Shown in pieces: positions 35,025-43,642 of a stretch of DNA of 64,000 nucleotides. Position 1 is the first letter of the stretch. Each line of letters starts with the position of its first letter. The notes under the pieces were generated by a model, which did not search any database, had not been told where the DNA came from, and worked only from the letters and a program-made list of their open reading frames with translations. A program made the translations under genes and the position numbers. Source of the stretch: Anaerohalosphaeraceae bacterium. Lineage in GTDB: Bacteria; Planctomycetota; Phycisphaerae; Sedimentisphaerales; Anaerohalosphaeraceae. Location: assembly GCA_035378985.1 (NCBI GenBank), contig DAOSUR010000003.1, positions 136,010-200,009 on the forward strand, written 5' to 3'.

Positions 35025-36569
35025 TCACAATGGATTCCAAAAATGACCGGTTTTTTGAATAAGCTCATCAGCAGGAAGGATTGAAGATGTTCCGGAGGGA
35101 TAAATGAATATATTATTTTCTTTTGAGTTATTCCATCTATCTAAAACCGGCTCGAGAAGTTTCCAGGCAAGGAGAATAGAATCATGCCGCGTAAAGAGTG
35201 TCTGGTCACCTACAAGGCAATCTAAAAGAAGCTGCTGATAGGCCTCCGGCATCCGGAATCCGAAGATTTGCCGATAATCTACGGCCATCTCGAGGGTTGC
35301 AAGAGACAACTTCGCTCCGGGCCTTTTGGCCTGCAATTGCAGGAAAATCCCCTCTTCCGGCTGAATCTGAAAACGGAGACTATTGGCAGGCAGTATCTCT
35401 CGCTCAAACTGCGGAAAAAGAGTATGGGGAACAGACTTGAAACAGACAACAACCTCCGTCAGCTTTCGCGGAAGACGCTTGCCCGTGCGCAAATAAAAAG
35501 GAACCCCGTTCCAACGCCAATTCTCAATCAGGATTCGAGCCGCCGCAAACGTCTCCGTTATGGAGTCCGGCCGGATGCCTTTCTCCTGCCGATACCCACA
35601 GACAGCTTTGCCGTCAACTTCTCCAGGGCCGTATTGAGCTCGGACCACAGAAGGATTCAAAGGGTCCGCAGATAAAGGAGCAATCGAGCGCAACACCTTG
35701 GCCTTTTCATCCCGAACGGCCTCCGCACTCAGAGAACTGGGGGGTTCCATCGCAACCAGAGACAGAATCTGGAGCATGTGGTTTTGAAACATATCCCGCA
35801 AGGCCCCCGTCTGGTCATAATAGCCCCCTCGATGTTCTACGCCGATCGATTCAGCGATTGTAATCTGGACATGGTCGATATAATTTCGGTTCCAAATGGG
35901 CTCAAACAGACTGTTGGCAAACCGAAAGACCAGTATATTCTGGACCGTATCTTTACCGAGATAATGATCCAGACGATAGATTTGGGATTCATGAAAACAG
36001 CGATGCAGGGCCCGCTCCAGGTCCGCTGCGGAGGCCGTATCCGTTCCAAACGGCTTCTCCAAAACCAGCCGTACCTGCTGAAAGCGTCCTGTAGAGACCG
36101 GACAAGCCAGTTTGGTTTCCGCCAGCCGTTCAACGATTGGTTTAACCACCGTCGGCGGCACCGCCAGATAAAACAAACGAACCCCCTCGATGCTGAAGCG
36201 GCTGTCCAGATCTGTCATACGCCGCCGAATTGTTTCATAAAGGTCTTTGGACTGATAATCCCCCGCTGCATAAAAACACCGTTCCAGAAAAGCCGCTTTT
36301 GAAGAAACCTTTCCGGCTGTTTCCGCCGGGAGATTTTTCTCAATCCCCGCCCGAAACGACTCATCGGTCATCGGCGTCCGTCCGCAGCCGAGCAGATAAA
36401 AGGACTGACTCATCAGGCCGGAGGAAAAAAGGGCATACAGACTCGGATACAGCTTTCGATGGGCCAGGTCTCCGGAGGCCCCAAAGACGACAACGGAGGA
36501 TGGACCGGCGGCGGTTTCCACGCAGAAAATAGGGCCGCTTTCCTGAAGTTTGGGAACAATTTTTTCCAT
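35025..36569 (-). CDS. zwf: Glucose-6-phosphate 1-dehydrogenase
   Basis: First step of the oxidative pentose phosphate pathway, 514 residues. The NADP-binding motif is VVFGASGDLAHRKLYPSLY; the active-site region is YRLDHYLGKDTVQN with EKPFGTD upstream. Length and C-terminal half are normal. No 6-phosphogluconolactonase or gnd gene is adjacent. The gene ends about 75 bases before the hyd promoter and follows the rubredoxin terminator, so it is probably transcribed on its own. Confidence 0.96.
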   Translation of the reverse strand: MEKIVPKLQESGPIFCVETAAGPSSVVVFGASGDLAHRKLYPSLYALFSSGLMSQSFYLLGCGRTPMTDESFRAGIEKNLPAETAGKVSSKAAFLERCFYAAGDYQSKDLYETIRRRMTDLDSRFSIEGVRLFYLAVPPTVVKPIVERLAETKLACPVSTGRFQQVRLVLEKPFGTDTASAADLERALHRCFHESQIYRLDHYLGKDTVQNILVFRFANSLFEPIWNRNYIDHVQITIAESIGVEHRGGYYDQTGALRDMFQNHMLQILSLVAMEPPSSLSAEAVRDEKAKVLRSIAPLSADPLNPSVVRAQYGPGEVDGKAVCGYRQEKGIRPDSITETFAAARILIENWRWNGVPFYLRTGKRLPRKLTEVVVCFKSVPHTLFPQFEREILPANSLRFQIQPEEGIFLQLQAKRPGAKLSLATLEMAVDYRQIFGFRMPEAYQQLLLDCLVGDQTLFTRHDSILLAWKLLEPVLDRWNNSKENNIFIYPSGTSSILPADELIQKTGHFWNPL

Positions 36570-36593
36570 TCGCCGCTTCCCCAGGCTGTTTCA

Positions 36594-36627
36594 AAGAAAA
36601 AAGCCCCAAGAACATTTCTTAGGGCTT
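36594..36627 (-). terminator. Terminator after rubredoxin / end of the nqr run
   Basis: On the minus strand AAGCCCTAAGAA pairs with TTCTTGGGGCTT (one mismatch, 3-base loop), followed by a T-rich run. It lies between rubredoxin and zwf. Confidence 0.75.
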
Positions 36628-36644
36628 TTCTCAATACCCTGTCA

Positions 36645-36806
36645 TCAGCGGACTTCTTCAAATTCCTCTTTTCCGGCGCCGCATTCCGGGCAAACCCAGT
36701 CTTCCGGCAGGTCTTCAAAAGCCGTACCGGGCTGGACCCCGTTTTCCGGATCTCCCTTTTTCGGGTCATAAATATACCCGCACATCAGACAGCGATACTT
36801 TTTCAT
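36645..36806 (-). CDS. Rubredoxin
   Basis: 53 residues with the two iron-binding loops CLMCGYIY and CPECGAGK, plus [21 protein letters not shown], which is textbook rubredoxin. The ATG at 36806 has AAAGGA eight bases upstream; the frame is open further up but the extra residues are not rubredoxin. It would carry electrons to the rubrerythrin and flavoprotein encoded 6-8 kb upstream. It follows the unknown gene at 36838 by about 30 bases. Confidence 0.95.
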   Translation of the reverse strand: MKKYRCLMCGYIYDPKKGDPENGVQPGTAFEDLPEDWVCPECGAGKEEFEEVR

Positions 36807-36837
36807 CGTAAACATCCTTTCGAATCCAAAAACCGTT

Positions 36838-37293
36838 TTACTCAAAGAGAACCCGTACCAGGTCCTCCGGCTCCAAACGATAAGAAGCCCCCTTTCCTTC
36901 AAAAAACCCGTGGGCCTCAATCAGGTGGATATTCAAATCCGACCAAACAATCTCGCGTCCCGTATCGAAGCGTCGGCAGACGGTCAGCCGCTTGGGAAAA
37001 CGGCCCGGATGCGGCCACGGACAGATCAGCCCCCCCTTCCATTCTTCACAGCGGACGTCAAATTTTCCCTCCAGCTGAACGGGATTGCCCAAAGCGGCGG
37101 ATGCGGCTTCCGTCAGTCTTCGCATTCGCTCGGCAATCTGGGCCGCTGTTTTGCCCAGCCGTTCCAGGCAGGCGGCATCCTCCCGAATCACTTCCTCCGG
37201 CGTGCGCGGGTCATCCCCCATAAACCCGCCGGCGACGAACTTGGAGCTTCGGAGCAGTTTTTCCAATCGAATGTCCGAAGGCGAACGTTTCAT
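36838..37293 (-). CDS. Unknown 151-residue protein
   Basis: Not recognised. The N-terminal half is helical and charged ([33 protein letters not shown]). The C-terminal half holds [20 protein letters not shown] and [20 protein letters not shown], with three cysteines and several histidines but no clear metal motif. It lies 9 bases after nqrF and before rubredoxin, so it is transcribed with nqr. A redox or iron-related role would be guesswork. Confidence 0.65.
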   Translation of the reverse strand: MKRSPSDIRLEKLLRSSKFVAGGFMGDDPRTPEEVIREDAACLERLGKTAAQIAERMRRLTEAASAALGNPVQLEGKFDVRCEEWKGGLICPWPHPGRFPKRLTVCRRFDTGREIVWSDLNIHLIEAHGFFEGKGASYRLEPEDLVRVLFE

Positions 37294-37302
37294 ACCGTTT
37301 CT

Positions 37303-38406
37303 CTATGCAAATTTATCATAATAAATCTTCTCATCGGGTATCCCCATCTGCCGGAGGACCCGCATGGCCGCTTCAATCATCCCGGGGCCGCCGCACAGAT
37401 ACCCCTCCCAGCCGTCCAGCCGCTCAAAACTGCGCTGAACCGCTTCGGTCACCAGCCCCGTCTGACCGGACCATCGACTTTCAGGGGCCGGCTTGGCCAC
37501 GACCGGCACAAAACGAAAATTCGGCAGGGTCTGTTCAAATGCCTTCATTTCATCCAGCAGACACAAATCCTCCGTGCGGTTTCCTCCGAAAAAGAAAACC
37601 GTCTGACGGCCGTCATTGGCATGTTTCATCTGCCAGAGGATGGAAACAAACGGTGCAATGCCGCTGCCGCCGGCGATAAACAGTTTCGGCGTCTGCGTAT
37701 CCCGAAGATAAAAATCCCCGAAAGGTCCGGTGAACGAAACAGGATCCCCCTGGCGAAGATAGTCAAAGCACCAAGTGGTGCAGATGCCTTTCGGAACACG
37801 GCGGATAATCAAATCAATCCGTCGGCTGTCAAGCGGATCGGAGGCGATGGAATACGCCCGCATCACTTCCTCCCGGCTGCCTTTATAGGGGGGACAGCGA
37901 AGCTGAACATATTGTCCGGCCGTAAATGAAATCGTCTCCGGTTCGGTCAGTTCAAAGGTAAACCGCTTCATATCATAGGTCAAGTCTTCGATTCGGCTGC
38001 ATCGGGCCTGATACTGACGCACCCGGAAAAGCTCCTCCGGAATTTCAATCGCCAGCGGTCCGCGCACCTTGACCTGACAAGACAGCCGGACGCCGGCTTG
38101 CTGCTCCTGTTGGGTCAAAAGCGGCGTTTCCGTCGGCAGGAACGGCCCGCCGCCCTCAAGGACCTTCACTTTGCACACACCGCAGGTGCCCCGTCCGCCG
38201 CAGGCGCTTGGAATAAAAATCTTCTTTTCCTGCAGAGAAGACAAAAGAGATTTTCCGCCCTGAACCGTCTCTTTGCGGGAGCCGTTGAGGGTCACTTCGC
38301 AGGGACCATAGTTTAAAATCAGCCCTTCACAAAGCACCAGAATCAGCGTCAAAAACGCCGCCGCAGAACTGACCGCCAGAACATCTCGAATAATCTCAAG
38401 CACCAT
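37303..38406 (-). CDS. nqrF: Na+-translocating NADH:quinone reductase subunit F
   Basis: NADH-oxidising entry subunit, 367 residues, somewhat shorter than the usual 400-410. It has an N-terminal membrane helix (AAAFLTLILVLCEGLIL), then a [2Fe-2S] ferredoxin domain (CGGRGTCGVCKV ... LSCQ). The FAD domain (RAYSIASDP) and NADH domain (FIAGGSGIAPFVSIL, YLCGGPGMIEA) follow. The presence of NqrF marks this as Nqr and not Rnf. The start overlaps the nqrE stop. Confidence 0.95.
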   Translation of the reverse strand: MVLEIIRDVLAVSSAAAFLTLILVLCEGLILNYGPCEVTLNGSRKETVQGGKSLLSSLQEKKIFIPSACGGRGTCGVCKVKVLEGGGPFLPTETPLLTQQEQQAGVRLSCQVKVRGPLAIEIPEELFRVRQYQARCSRIEDLTYDMKRFTFELTEPETISFTAGQYVQLRCPPYKGSREEVMRAYSIASDPLDSRRIDLIIRRVPKGICTTWCFDYLRQGDPVSFTGPFGDFYLRDTQTPKLFIAGGSGIAPFVSILWQMKHANDGRQTVFFFGGNRTEDLCLLDEMKAFEQTLPNFRFVPVVAKPAPESRWSGQTGLVTEAVQRSFERLDGWEGYLCGGPGMIEAAMRVLRQMGIPDEKIYYDKFA

Positions 38407-39005
38407 CAGGACAGCACTCCCGTAAATCCGATAAAAGCCAGCACCATCAGTCCGGCGATAATCAGAGTAATACCCGGTCCCTGAAGCCCCGCCGGCACCC
38501 GGGACTCATTAAACCGCTGGCGAATCCCCGCCATGGCCAGGATGGCCAGAAGCCAGCCCAATCCGCTTCCGAAACCGTATCCGACGGTCACAATCAGGGA
38601 ATACTCGCGGATGACCATAAAGAGCGAGGCGCCCAGAATCGCACAGTTCACCGTAATCAGCGGCAGAAAGATGCCCAGATTCTGATAGAGCCGCGGAGAA
38701 AACCGGTCCAGAATCATCTCAACTACCTGCACAAACGCCGCAATGATGATAATAAACAGAATAAACCGGAAAAACTCCAGCCCCAGCGGAACCAGAATCC
38801 AGTGATAGGCCATCCAGTTCAGCAGACAGGTAAACGTCATCACAAAGACGACCGCCCCGCCCAGTCCGGCGGCCGTCCGCACTTCGCGGGATACCGACGT
38901 AAACGGGCACATCCCCAAAAATGTCGTCAGCAAAATGTTGTTGGTAAAGACAGCGGCAAAACAAACCACAACCGCCTGCCAAAGTTCTGCACCCAGTGTA
39001 TTCAC
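38406..39005 (-). CDS. nqrE: Na+-translocating NADH:quinone reductase subunit E
   Basis: About 199 residues with six membrane helices. The conserved cysteines thought to hold an iron centre with NqrD are in TTFLGMCPF and TVNCAILGASLF. A longer frame exists from 39098, but the GTG at 39005 overlaps the nqrD stop as GTGA and gives the normal NqrE length and start (ELWQAVVVCFAAVFTNNILL). Confidence 0.94.
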   Translation of the reverse strand: MNTLGAELWQAVVVCFAAVFTNNILLTTFLGMCPFTSVSREVRTAAGLGGAVVFVMTFTCLLNWMAYHWILVPLGLEFFRFILFIIIIAAFVQVVEMILDRFSPRLYQNLGIFLPLITVNCAILGASLFMVIREYSLIVTVGYGFGSGLGWLLAILAMAGIRQRFNESRVPAGLQGPGITLIIAGLMVLAFIGFTGVLS

Positions 39006-39625
39006 GGCTTCCCCTCCCTGGGCCGAATCGACCGGCAGGCCCAGATAACACAGGCCAGCACAAAAAATCCGCCCGGCGGCATCACCATAATAATCCATTT
39101 ATCCCAATGCGTGGAGAAATACGGCAGCGGCCAGCCGCAGAAGGTCCCCATCCCCAGCCCTTCCCGAATAACCGCAATCACAAGCAGCACAGCGGAATAC
39201 CCCAACCCATTAAAAAAACCGTCCCAGAAAGCCGGGCCCGGCGGATTCGAACCGGCAAAGGCCTCGCAGCGGCCCATCACGATGCAGTTGGTGATAATCA
39301 GCCCTACATACGGGCCCAGACTGCGGCTCATATCCGGCCAATAGGCCTTCAGAACCACATCCACTATAATCACATAAAAGGCGATAATCAGCGTCTGCAC
39401 CATCATCCGGATATTCCGGGGGGTCCAGCTGCGCAGCAGAGAAACCGTCCAGCAGCTTAAGGCTGTCACGAGCGTCAGAGCCGTACACATCACAAACGTA
39501 TTCAGCACCAGATTGGTAACAGCCAGTGTACTGCAAATCCCCAGAATCTGTCGAAAGATAGGATTATCCTTCCAGAGCCCGTCGCGAATGATCTCCTGCA
39601 TGGGTTTGACAGATGCCGTCTTCAC
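39002..39625 (-). CDS. nqrD: Na+-translocating NADH:quinone reductase subunit D
   Basis: About 207 residues, homologous to NqrE, with six membrane helices. DNPIFRQILGICSTLAVT and LIITNCIVMGRCEAFA carry the two conserved cysteines. The start is the GTG at 39625, overlapping the nqrC stop as GTGA. The next in-frame upstream start at 39658 would overlap nqrC by 36 bases and add unconserved residues. Confidence 0.94.
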   Translation of the reverse strand: MKTASVKPMQEIIRDGLWKDNPIFRQILGICSTLAVTNLVLNTFVMCTALTLVTALSCWTVSLLRSWTPRNIRMMVQTLIIAFYVIIVDVVLKAYWPDMSRSLGPYVGLIITNCIVMGRCEAFAGSNPPGPAFWDGFFNGLGYSAVLLVIAVIREGLGMGTFCGWPLPYFSTHWDKWIIMVMPPGGFFVLACVIWACRSIRPREGKP

Positions 39626-40233
39626 AATCGCCCCTCCCTGCGCATCGTATCCAGCCAATCTTTCAGCTGCTCATTCAGAATCGCCTCCAGACGCACACAG
39701 GTCTGTGTGGCTCCGCTGATGGCGTGCACCTGCCCCTCCGACAAAACCGTCCCTTCCGGCTTCAGCTCCAGCAGCAGCCCCTCCGAGCGAAGCCGCAGCC
39801 CCTCGAACTGACGGCGGAAAAACGGCTCGACAATCCGGGCTCCCAACCCCGGCGTCTCGTTGACCTCATAAAAAGCCAGCCCCTGCAGCGTTCGACCGTC
39901 CGCAGAGACGGCAGCAACTCCCTTAATGGGAGCCCAGAACCCTTTCCCTTCAAACGGCAGAGCAAAACCGGCAAGCCCGCTGTCTTTTTTATATACCCAG
40001 GCCTTTCCATATTCCGGGCTCTGCGCAAAATGCTCCTGAAACAGCCGATTGACCTCTGCATCCGTGTCATAGGAAAAAGTTCCGAAAGCCGTCAAAACCG
40101 CCTTTTCAAAAGCCAGACGCTCATTGGCCAGAACACGGGTCTGCGTGCCTCGGGCAAATCCGATAATCAGCGTACTGAAGAACGCCGTAACCAGGAACAT
40201 ATAGCCGACTGCATAGAAAGAGCGGGAATTCAT
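39622..40233 (-). CDS. nqrC: Na+-translocating NADH:quinone reductase subunit C
   Basis: 203 residues: one N-terminal membrane helix (VGYMFLVTAFFSTLIIGFA) and an extracytoplasmic FMN-binding domain. The covalent FMN motif is ISGATQTC, with Thr the expected attachment residue. WAPIKGVAAVSADGRTLQGL is the conserved FMN-domain core. The start overlaps the nqrB stop by 4 bases. Confidence 0.93.
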   Translation of the reverse strand: MNSRSFYAVGYMFLVTAFFSTLIIGFARGTQTRVLANERLAFEKAVLTAFGTFSYDTDAEVNRLFQEHFAQSPEYGKAWVYKKDSGLAGFALPFEGKGFWAPIKGVAAVSADGRTLQGLAFYEVNETPGLGARIVEPFFRRQFEGLRLRSEGLLLELKPEGTVLSEGQVHAISGATQTCVRLEAILNEQLKDWLDTMRREGRL

Positions 40234-41291
40234 ACAGCCGCCTCCTGAACCGCTTTGCGGTGCTGCTGCCAGGCATTAACCGCCACATCCAGAATCGGAG
40301 CAAACATATTGCCCAGCAGAACGGCAAACATCAGACCGCCGTTAAAAATAGAAAAATTCCGAATCACCAGCGTGCAGGTCCCGATGAGAATCCCATAGAT
40401 AATTTTGGCCGGTTCCGTACGCGGAGAAGTGACGGGGTCTGTCGCCATAAAAAAGGCACCGAGCAGAAACCCGCCTCCGAGAACGGCCATCATCGCCCCG
40501 GGCACCGGCTGAACTCCCAGCCGGTAGAGAATTTCGTTCAGGACAGCATAAGAGCCGACTACTGAAAGAATAATAGTCCGGCTGGCTGTTTTGGTGATAA
40601 AAAGGTACACTCCCCCTATCAGAATCAGCAAGGCGCTGGTTGCGCCCGCCGAACCGCCGATTCGCCCGAAGAAAAATCTTTTGAATACCGTCCATTTGGA
40701 GACGGTCACGGTCTGTTTTTCATCAATAAGAAAAGGAATATCTCCCGCCGGCTCGGTCCAGGTCCCCAGCTGAATCCTGCCGGCTTTTTTATGAGCCATC
40801 GGGGTGGCACTCGTGACGGCCGATACGCCGTCCGGCCCGACAGCGGTTGACCATTGCAGCAAGGCCCCAAGCGGCCCCTGAGCCGGCGGCGACCAGATGC
40901 CCGTCATCGCTACAGGAAAGCAGATATAGACGAAACAGCATCCGGCCATCGCCGGATTGAAGAAATTCCTTCCGAATCCGCCGAAAACCTCCTTGCTGAA
41001 AATAACGGCAAAGGCCATTCCGACGGCCAGCACATGCCAGCCCACGGTCGGCGGCATAATCAGGACAAACAGGATGGCTGTTACAAACACGGCTTCGCTG
41101 ACCGGCTCGTTTCGGCGGCGGCAGAAAAGCCATTCTAGAAAAAACCCCCACACGCAGCAGAAGGCCGCCATCGCGACAATCCGAAAACCGAAATAATACC
41201 ATCCGCCCAGCAGACAGGGCACCAGCGCCAGCAGCACTTTTCGCATCACCGGCTGCTTGCGGAGCCAAGACTGTCGGGCCTGCGGGGTCAT
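40230..41291 (-). CDS. nqrB: Na+-translocating NADH:quinone reductase subunit B
   Basis: 353 residues with many membrane helices, the ion-translocating core. The covalent-FMN region reads GGSAGATSALLIL (SxxT-type motif). GGFGRNFFNPAMAGCCFVYI and FFMATDPVTSPRTEPAKIIYG are conserved. It is the first nqr gene here. No nqrA precedes it: upstream lies the rubrerythrin-like gene, 46 bases away. NqrA, which binds quinone, must be elsewhere or missing. Confidence 0.94.
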   Translation of the reverse strand: MTPQARQSWLRKQPVMRKVLLALVPCLLGGWYYFGFRIVAMAAFCCVWGFFLEWLFCRRRNEPVSEAVFVTAILFVLIMPPTVGWHVLAVGMAFAVIFSKEVFGGFGRNFFNPAMAGCCFVYICFPVAMTGIWSPPAQGPLGALLQWSTAVGPDGVSAVTSATPMAHKKAGRIQLGTWTEPAGDIPFLIDEKQTVTVSKWTVFKRFFFGRIGGSAGATSALLILIGGVYLFITKTASRTIILSVVGSYAVLNEILYRLGVQPVPGAMMAVLGGGFLLGAFFMATDPVTSPRTEPAKIIYGILIGTCTLVIRNFSIFNGGLMFAVLLGNMFAPILDVAVNAWQQHRKAVQEAAV

Positions 41292-41337
41292 CGGGTGTCT
41301 CTTGCCTCCCTGCCGCTGCAGATTTCAAACCGTCCTG

Positions 41338-41826
41338 CTACAAAGACTGGAGTTTTGCTCCCAGTGCCGTGACGTGGGACATCTCCTCCACAATAATTTT
41401 CTCAATCTTGTCTTTGCCGGATTTGGTCGGCACCAGACCCTTAATGCCGACATAAAAAGCGATGGAATCCTTTTCAGCATTGATAGCAATTTTGAGCAGC
41501 TCAGCCATCGACTCTTTTCCGGTCAGTTTTTCCATCGGTCCGGCCTTGCCTTCCGTACCGTGAAAATCCGCCATCGTCTTGAGGTATTGAGCCGCCTCGC
41601 CGTCCGGGTCATAGACAGCCGTATCTTTTTCTGAAGGCGACAAATCTTTCCGCATCAGCGCGAAGGTCTTTTCGTGCCCCTCTTCCATAACCGCCAGGTC
41701 CAGCAGCATCTTTTTCAAATCAGGTTTGGCGGCCTTGCCGGCTGCTTCCCGATAAAAACGGGCGGCATTGTTCTCAATTCGTTCTGCAATTTCAAAAATC
41801 TCGTCGGCATTAAAAGTGATGGCCAT
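41338..41826 (-). CDS. Rubrerythrin-like ferritin-fold diiron protein
   Basis: About 162 residues. The ferritin-like four-helix bundle has the diiron pattern IENNAARFYREAAG, MEEGHEKTFALM, INAEKDSIAFYVG and VEEMSHVTALG. It lacks a rubredoxin domain, so electrons must come from another protein. The ATG at 41826 lies 4 bases after the ferritin stop; frame extensions upstream overlap ferritin and are ignored. Probably peroxide or O2 reduction. Confidence 0.88.
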   Translation of the reverse strand: MAITFNADEIFEIAERIENNAARFYREAAGKAAKPDLKKMLLDLAVMEEGHEKTFALMRKDLSPSEKDTAVYDPDGEAAQYLKTMADFHGTEGKAGPMEKLTGKESMAELLKIAINAEKDSIAFYVGIKGLVPTKSGKDKIEKIIVEEMSHVTALGAKLQSL

Positions 41827-41830
41827 AATT

Positions 41831-42328
41831 TTAGTCTCCCGCACCACGCTGTCCCATTTCCTTATCAAGCATATACAAGCCGCCTTTGCTGTCCTGAACC
41901 ATTTTGATTTTCGCCAAAACAAGTTCCGCAGCGGCTTCCTCTTCCACCTGTTCGCTGACAAACCACTGGAGAAACACGCCGGCGGCATAATCTTTCTCCT
42001 GGGCAGCCGTTTCTACCAGTTTATGAATCAAAGCTGTCACATGCCGTTCATGCTTGAGAACCTCTTCAAACATCTTCAGCGGAGACTCCCAGTCGGTTGG
42101 GGGAGCAGCAATCGCCCCCAGTTTGACCCGGCCGCCCCGCTCCACAATGTGATGATAAAACTTCATTGCATGGGTCATTTCTTCCTGGGCCTGGGCCCGC
42201 ATCCAGTGAGCAAAACCAGGCAGCTGCATCTCCTCCAGGGCAGCTGACATCGACCAATACAGGTAGGCTGAATAGGTTTCCGCGGCCAGCTGTTCATTAA
42301 AGGCCTTTTCAATTGCCTTGGAAATCAT
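41831..42328 (-). CDS. ftnA: Bacterial non-haem ferritin
   Basis: About 165 residues, iron storage. The ferroxidase pattern is present: NEQLAAETYSAYLYWSM, QAQEEMTHAMKFYHHI and WFVSEQVEEEAAAE. The ATG at 42328 has GGGGAG six bases upstream; another ATG sits at 42334. It belongs to the oxygen-defence run and is about 100 bases downstream of the flavoprotein gene. Confidence 0.94.
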   Translation of the reverse strand: MISKAIEKAFNEQLAAETYSAYLYWSMSAALEEMQLPGFAHWMRAQAQEEMTHAMKFYHHIVERGGRVKLGAIAAPPTDWESPLKMFEEVLKHERHVTALIHKLVETAAQEKDYAAGVFLQWFVSEQVEEEAAAELVLAKIKMVQDSKGGLYMLDKEMGQRGAGD

Positions 42329-42433
42329 AACCATCTCCCCTTTTGCTTATGTTTCGTTTCTTCAGACCGCTCAAAACCGCCTGTATTTTACTGCGGTCTG
42401 TTTTTTTTGCAATCTGTTGTTTTTGTTTTTGGT

Positions 42434-43615
42434 TTATTGGCACAGCCCAGCCTGGCGGTGGCGTTCCAGAATGGTCTGGGCCAGTTCATCGAGGGCGGCA
42501 AAGACGGCTTCCGTCGGATATCCCTTGGCAATGACCGGCGGCAGCATTTCCGCCTTCAGCCCACTCAGAAGCGAGGTCATCTGTTCGGGCATTTTGCCGG
42601 CCCAGCCGTAGGAACCAATCAAACCGAGAAACCGGGTTTTCGGCCGCAAGGCATTAACCAGCATCGCCGCATAAGCTGCCTGGGGATGAGGTCCCGTCAG
42701 AACGGTCGGCGTTGCCAGAACCACTGTCGCAGCATTCACCAGAGAAATCGCCAGCTTTCCGACATCCCCCCCGACAACATTAAACTGCTGCACCCGGATA
42801 TTTCTGGATGCCAGGGCCTCCGTAAAATACTCCGCCATCCGACGGGTGCTGTCATGCATCGATACAAAGGCGAGCACCACTTCATTCTTGACATCATCGC
42901 TGATCCAGTCGCGATAAGCATCCATAATAAAGGACGGCTTGGGATAAACCGGTCCGTGGCTTGGCGCAATCAGACGAATGTCGAGCGATTCAATCTTTTT
43001 CAGATTGCCCCGAATAGCCGAACGGAACGGCATCATAATCTCGGCATAGTAGCGTTTAGCCGCTTCATAAACAGCCGGTTCGTCTTCGACAAAAAGTCGG
43101 CTTGTCGCCTGATGAGAACCAAAAAAATCGCAGCTGAATAAAATCCGGTCCTCCGGCAGCCACGTACACATCGTCTCCGGCCAGTGAACCCACGGGGTAT
43201 AGATAAACCGAAGGGTCTTGTCGCCCAACGACAGCTCCTGCCCGTCGTCGACGGTTATAAATTGCTCTTCCTCAAGCCGCAGATGGTCCATCAGCATCGA
43301 CTTGCACTTTGGGTTGGTCACCACCTTGGCTTCCGGATACATCAGCAGCACATCCGGAATGCTGCCGGAATGGTCCTGTTCGGCGTGATGGCTGACGATG
43401 TAATCCAGCTTTTCAATCCCTGTCTGAACCAAATGGTCAATCAGCTCAGAGGTTTTGGCCGGATCAACCGTATCCAGCAAAGCGGTTTTCTGGCTGCCTT
43501 TAATCAGATAGGCGTTGTAGCTGGTTCCATCCGGAAGCGGAATCAATTCATCAAAAAGCCGGCGGTCCCAATGCTGGACCCCCACGGCATACACACGTTC
43601 AGCCAGAGTGTTCAT
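42434..43615 (-). CDS. FprA-type diiron flavoprotein (O2/NO reductase)
   Basis: About 393 residues. An N-terminal metallo-beta-lactamase domain has the diiron ligands (SHHAEQDHSGSIP, WVHWPETMC, APSHGPVY). It is followed by a flavodoxin domain binding FMN (SMHDSTRRMAEYF, LATPTVLTGPHPQA). The family reduces O2 to water or NO to N2O with electrons from rubredoxin or F420; rubredoxin is encoded nearby. AGGAG precedes the ATG at 43615. Confidence 0.93.
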   Translation of the reverse strand: MNTLAERVYAVGVQHWDRRLFDELIPLPDGTSYNAYLIKGSQKTALLDTVDPAKTSELIDHLVQTGIEKLDYIVSHHAEQDHSGSIPDVLLMYPEAKVVTNPKCKSMLMDHLRLEEEQFITVDDGQELSLGDKTLRFIYTPWVHWPETMCTWLPEDRILFSCDFFGSHQATSRLFVEDEPAVYEAAKRYYAEIMMPFRSAIRGNLKKIESLDIRLIAPSHGPVYPKPSFIMDAYRDWISDDVKNEVVLAFVSMHDSTRRMAEYFTEALASRNIRVQQFNVVGGDVGKLAISLVNAATVVLATPTVLTGPHPQAAYAAMLVNALRPKTRFLGLIGSYGWAGKMPEQMTSLLSGLKAEMLPPVIAKGYPTEAVFAALDELAQTILERHRQAGLCQ

Positions 43616-43642
43616 CGGATTTCTCCTGAAAAGCAAAACATC

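Noticed and set aside
34963..35030. Rex-binding palindrome upstream of rex
   Set aside because: Only isolated TTGTGATT half-sites are seen; no TTGTGAA-N4-TTCACAA-like full site.
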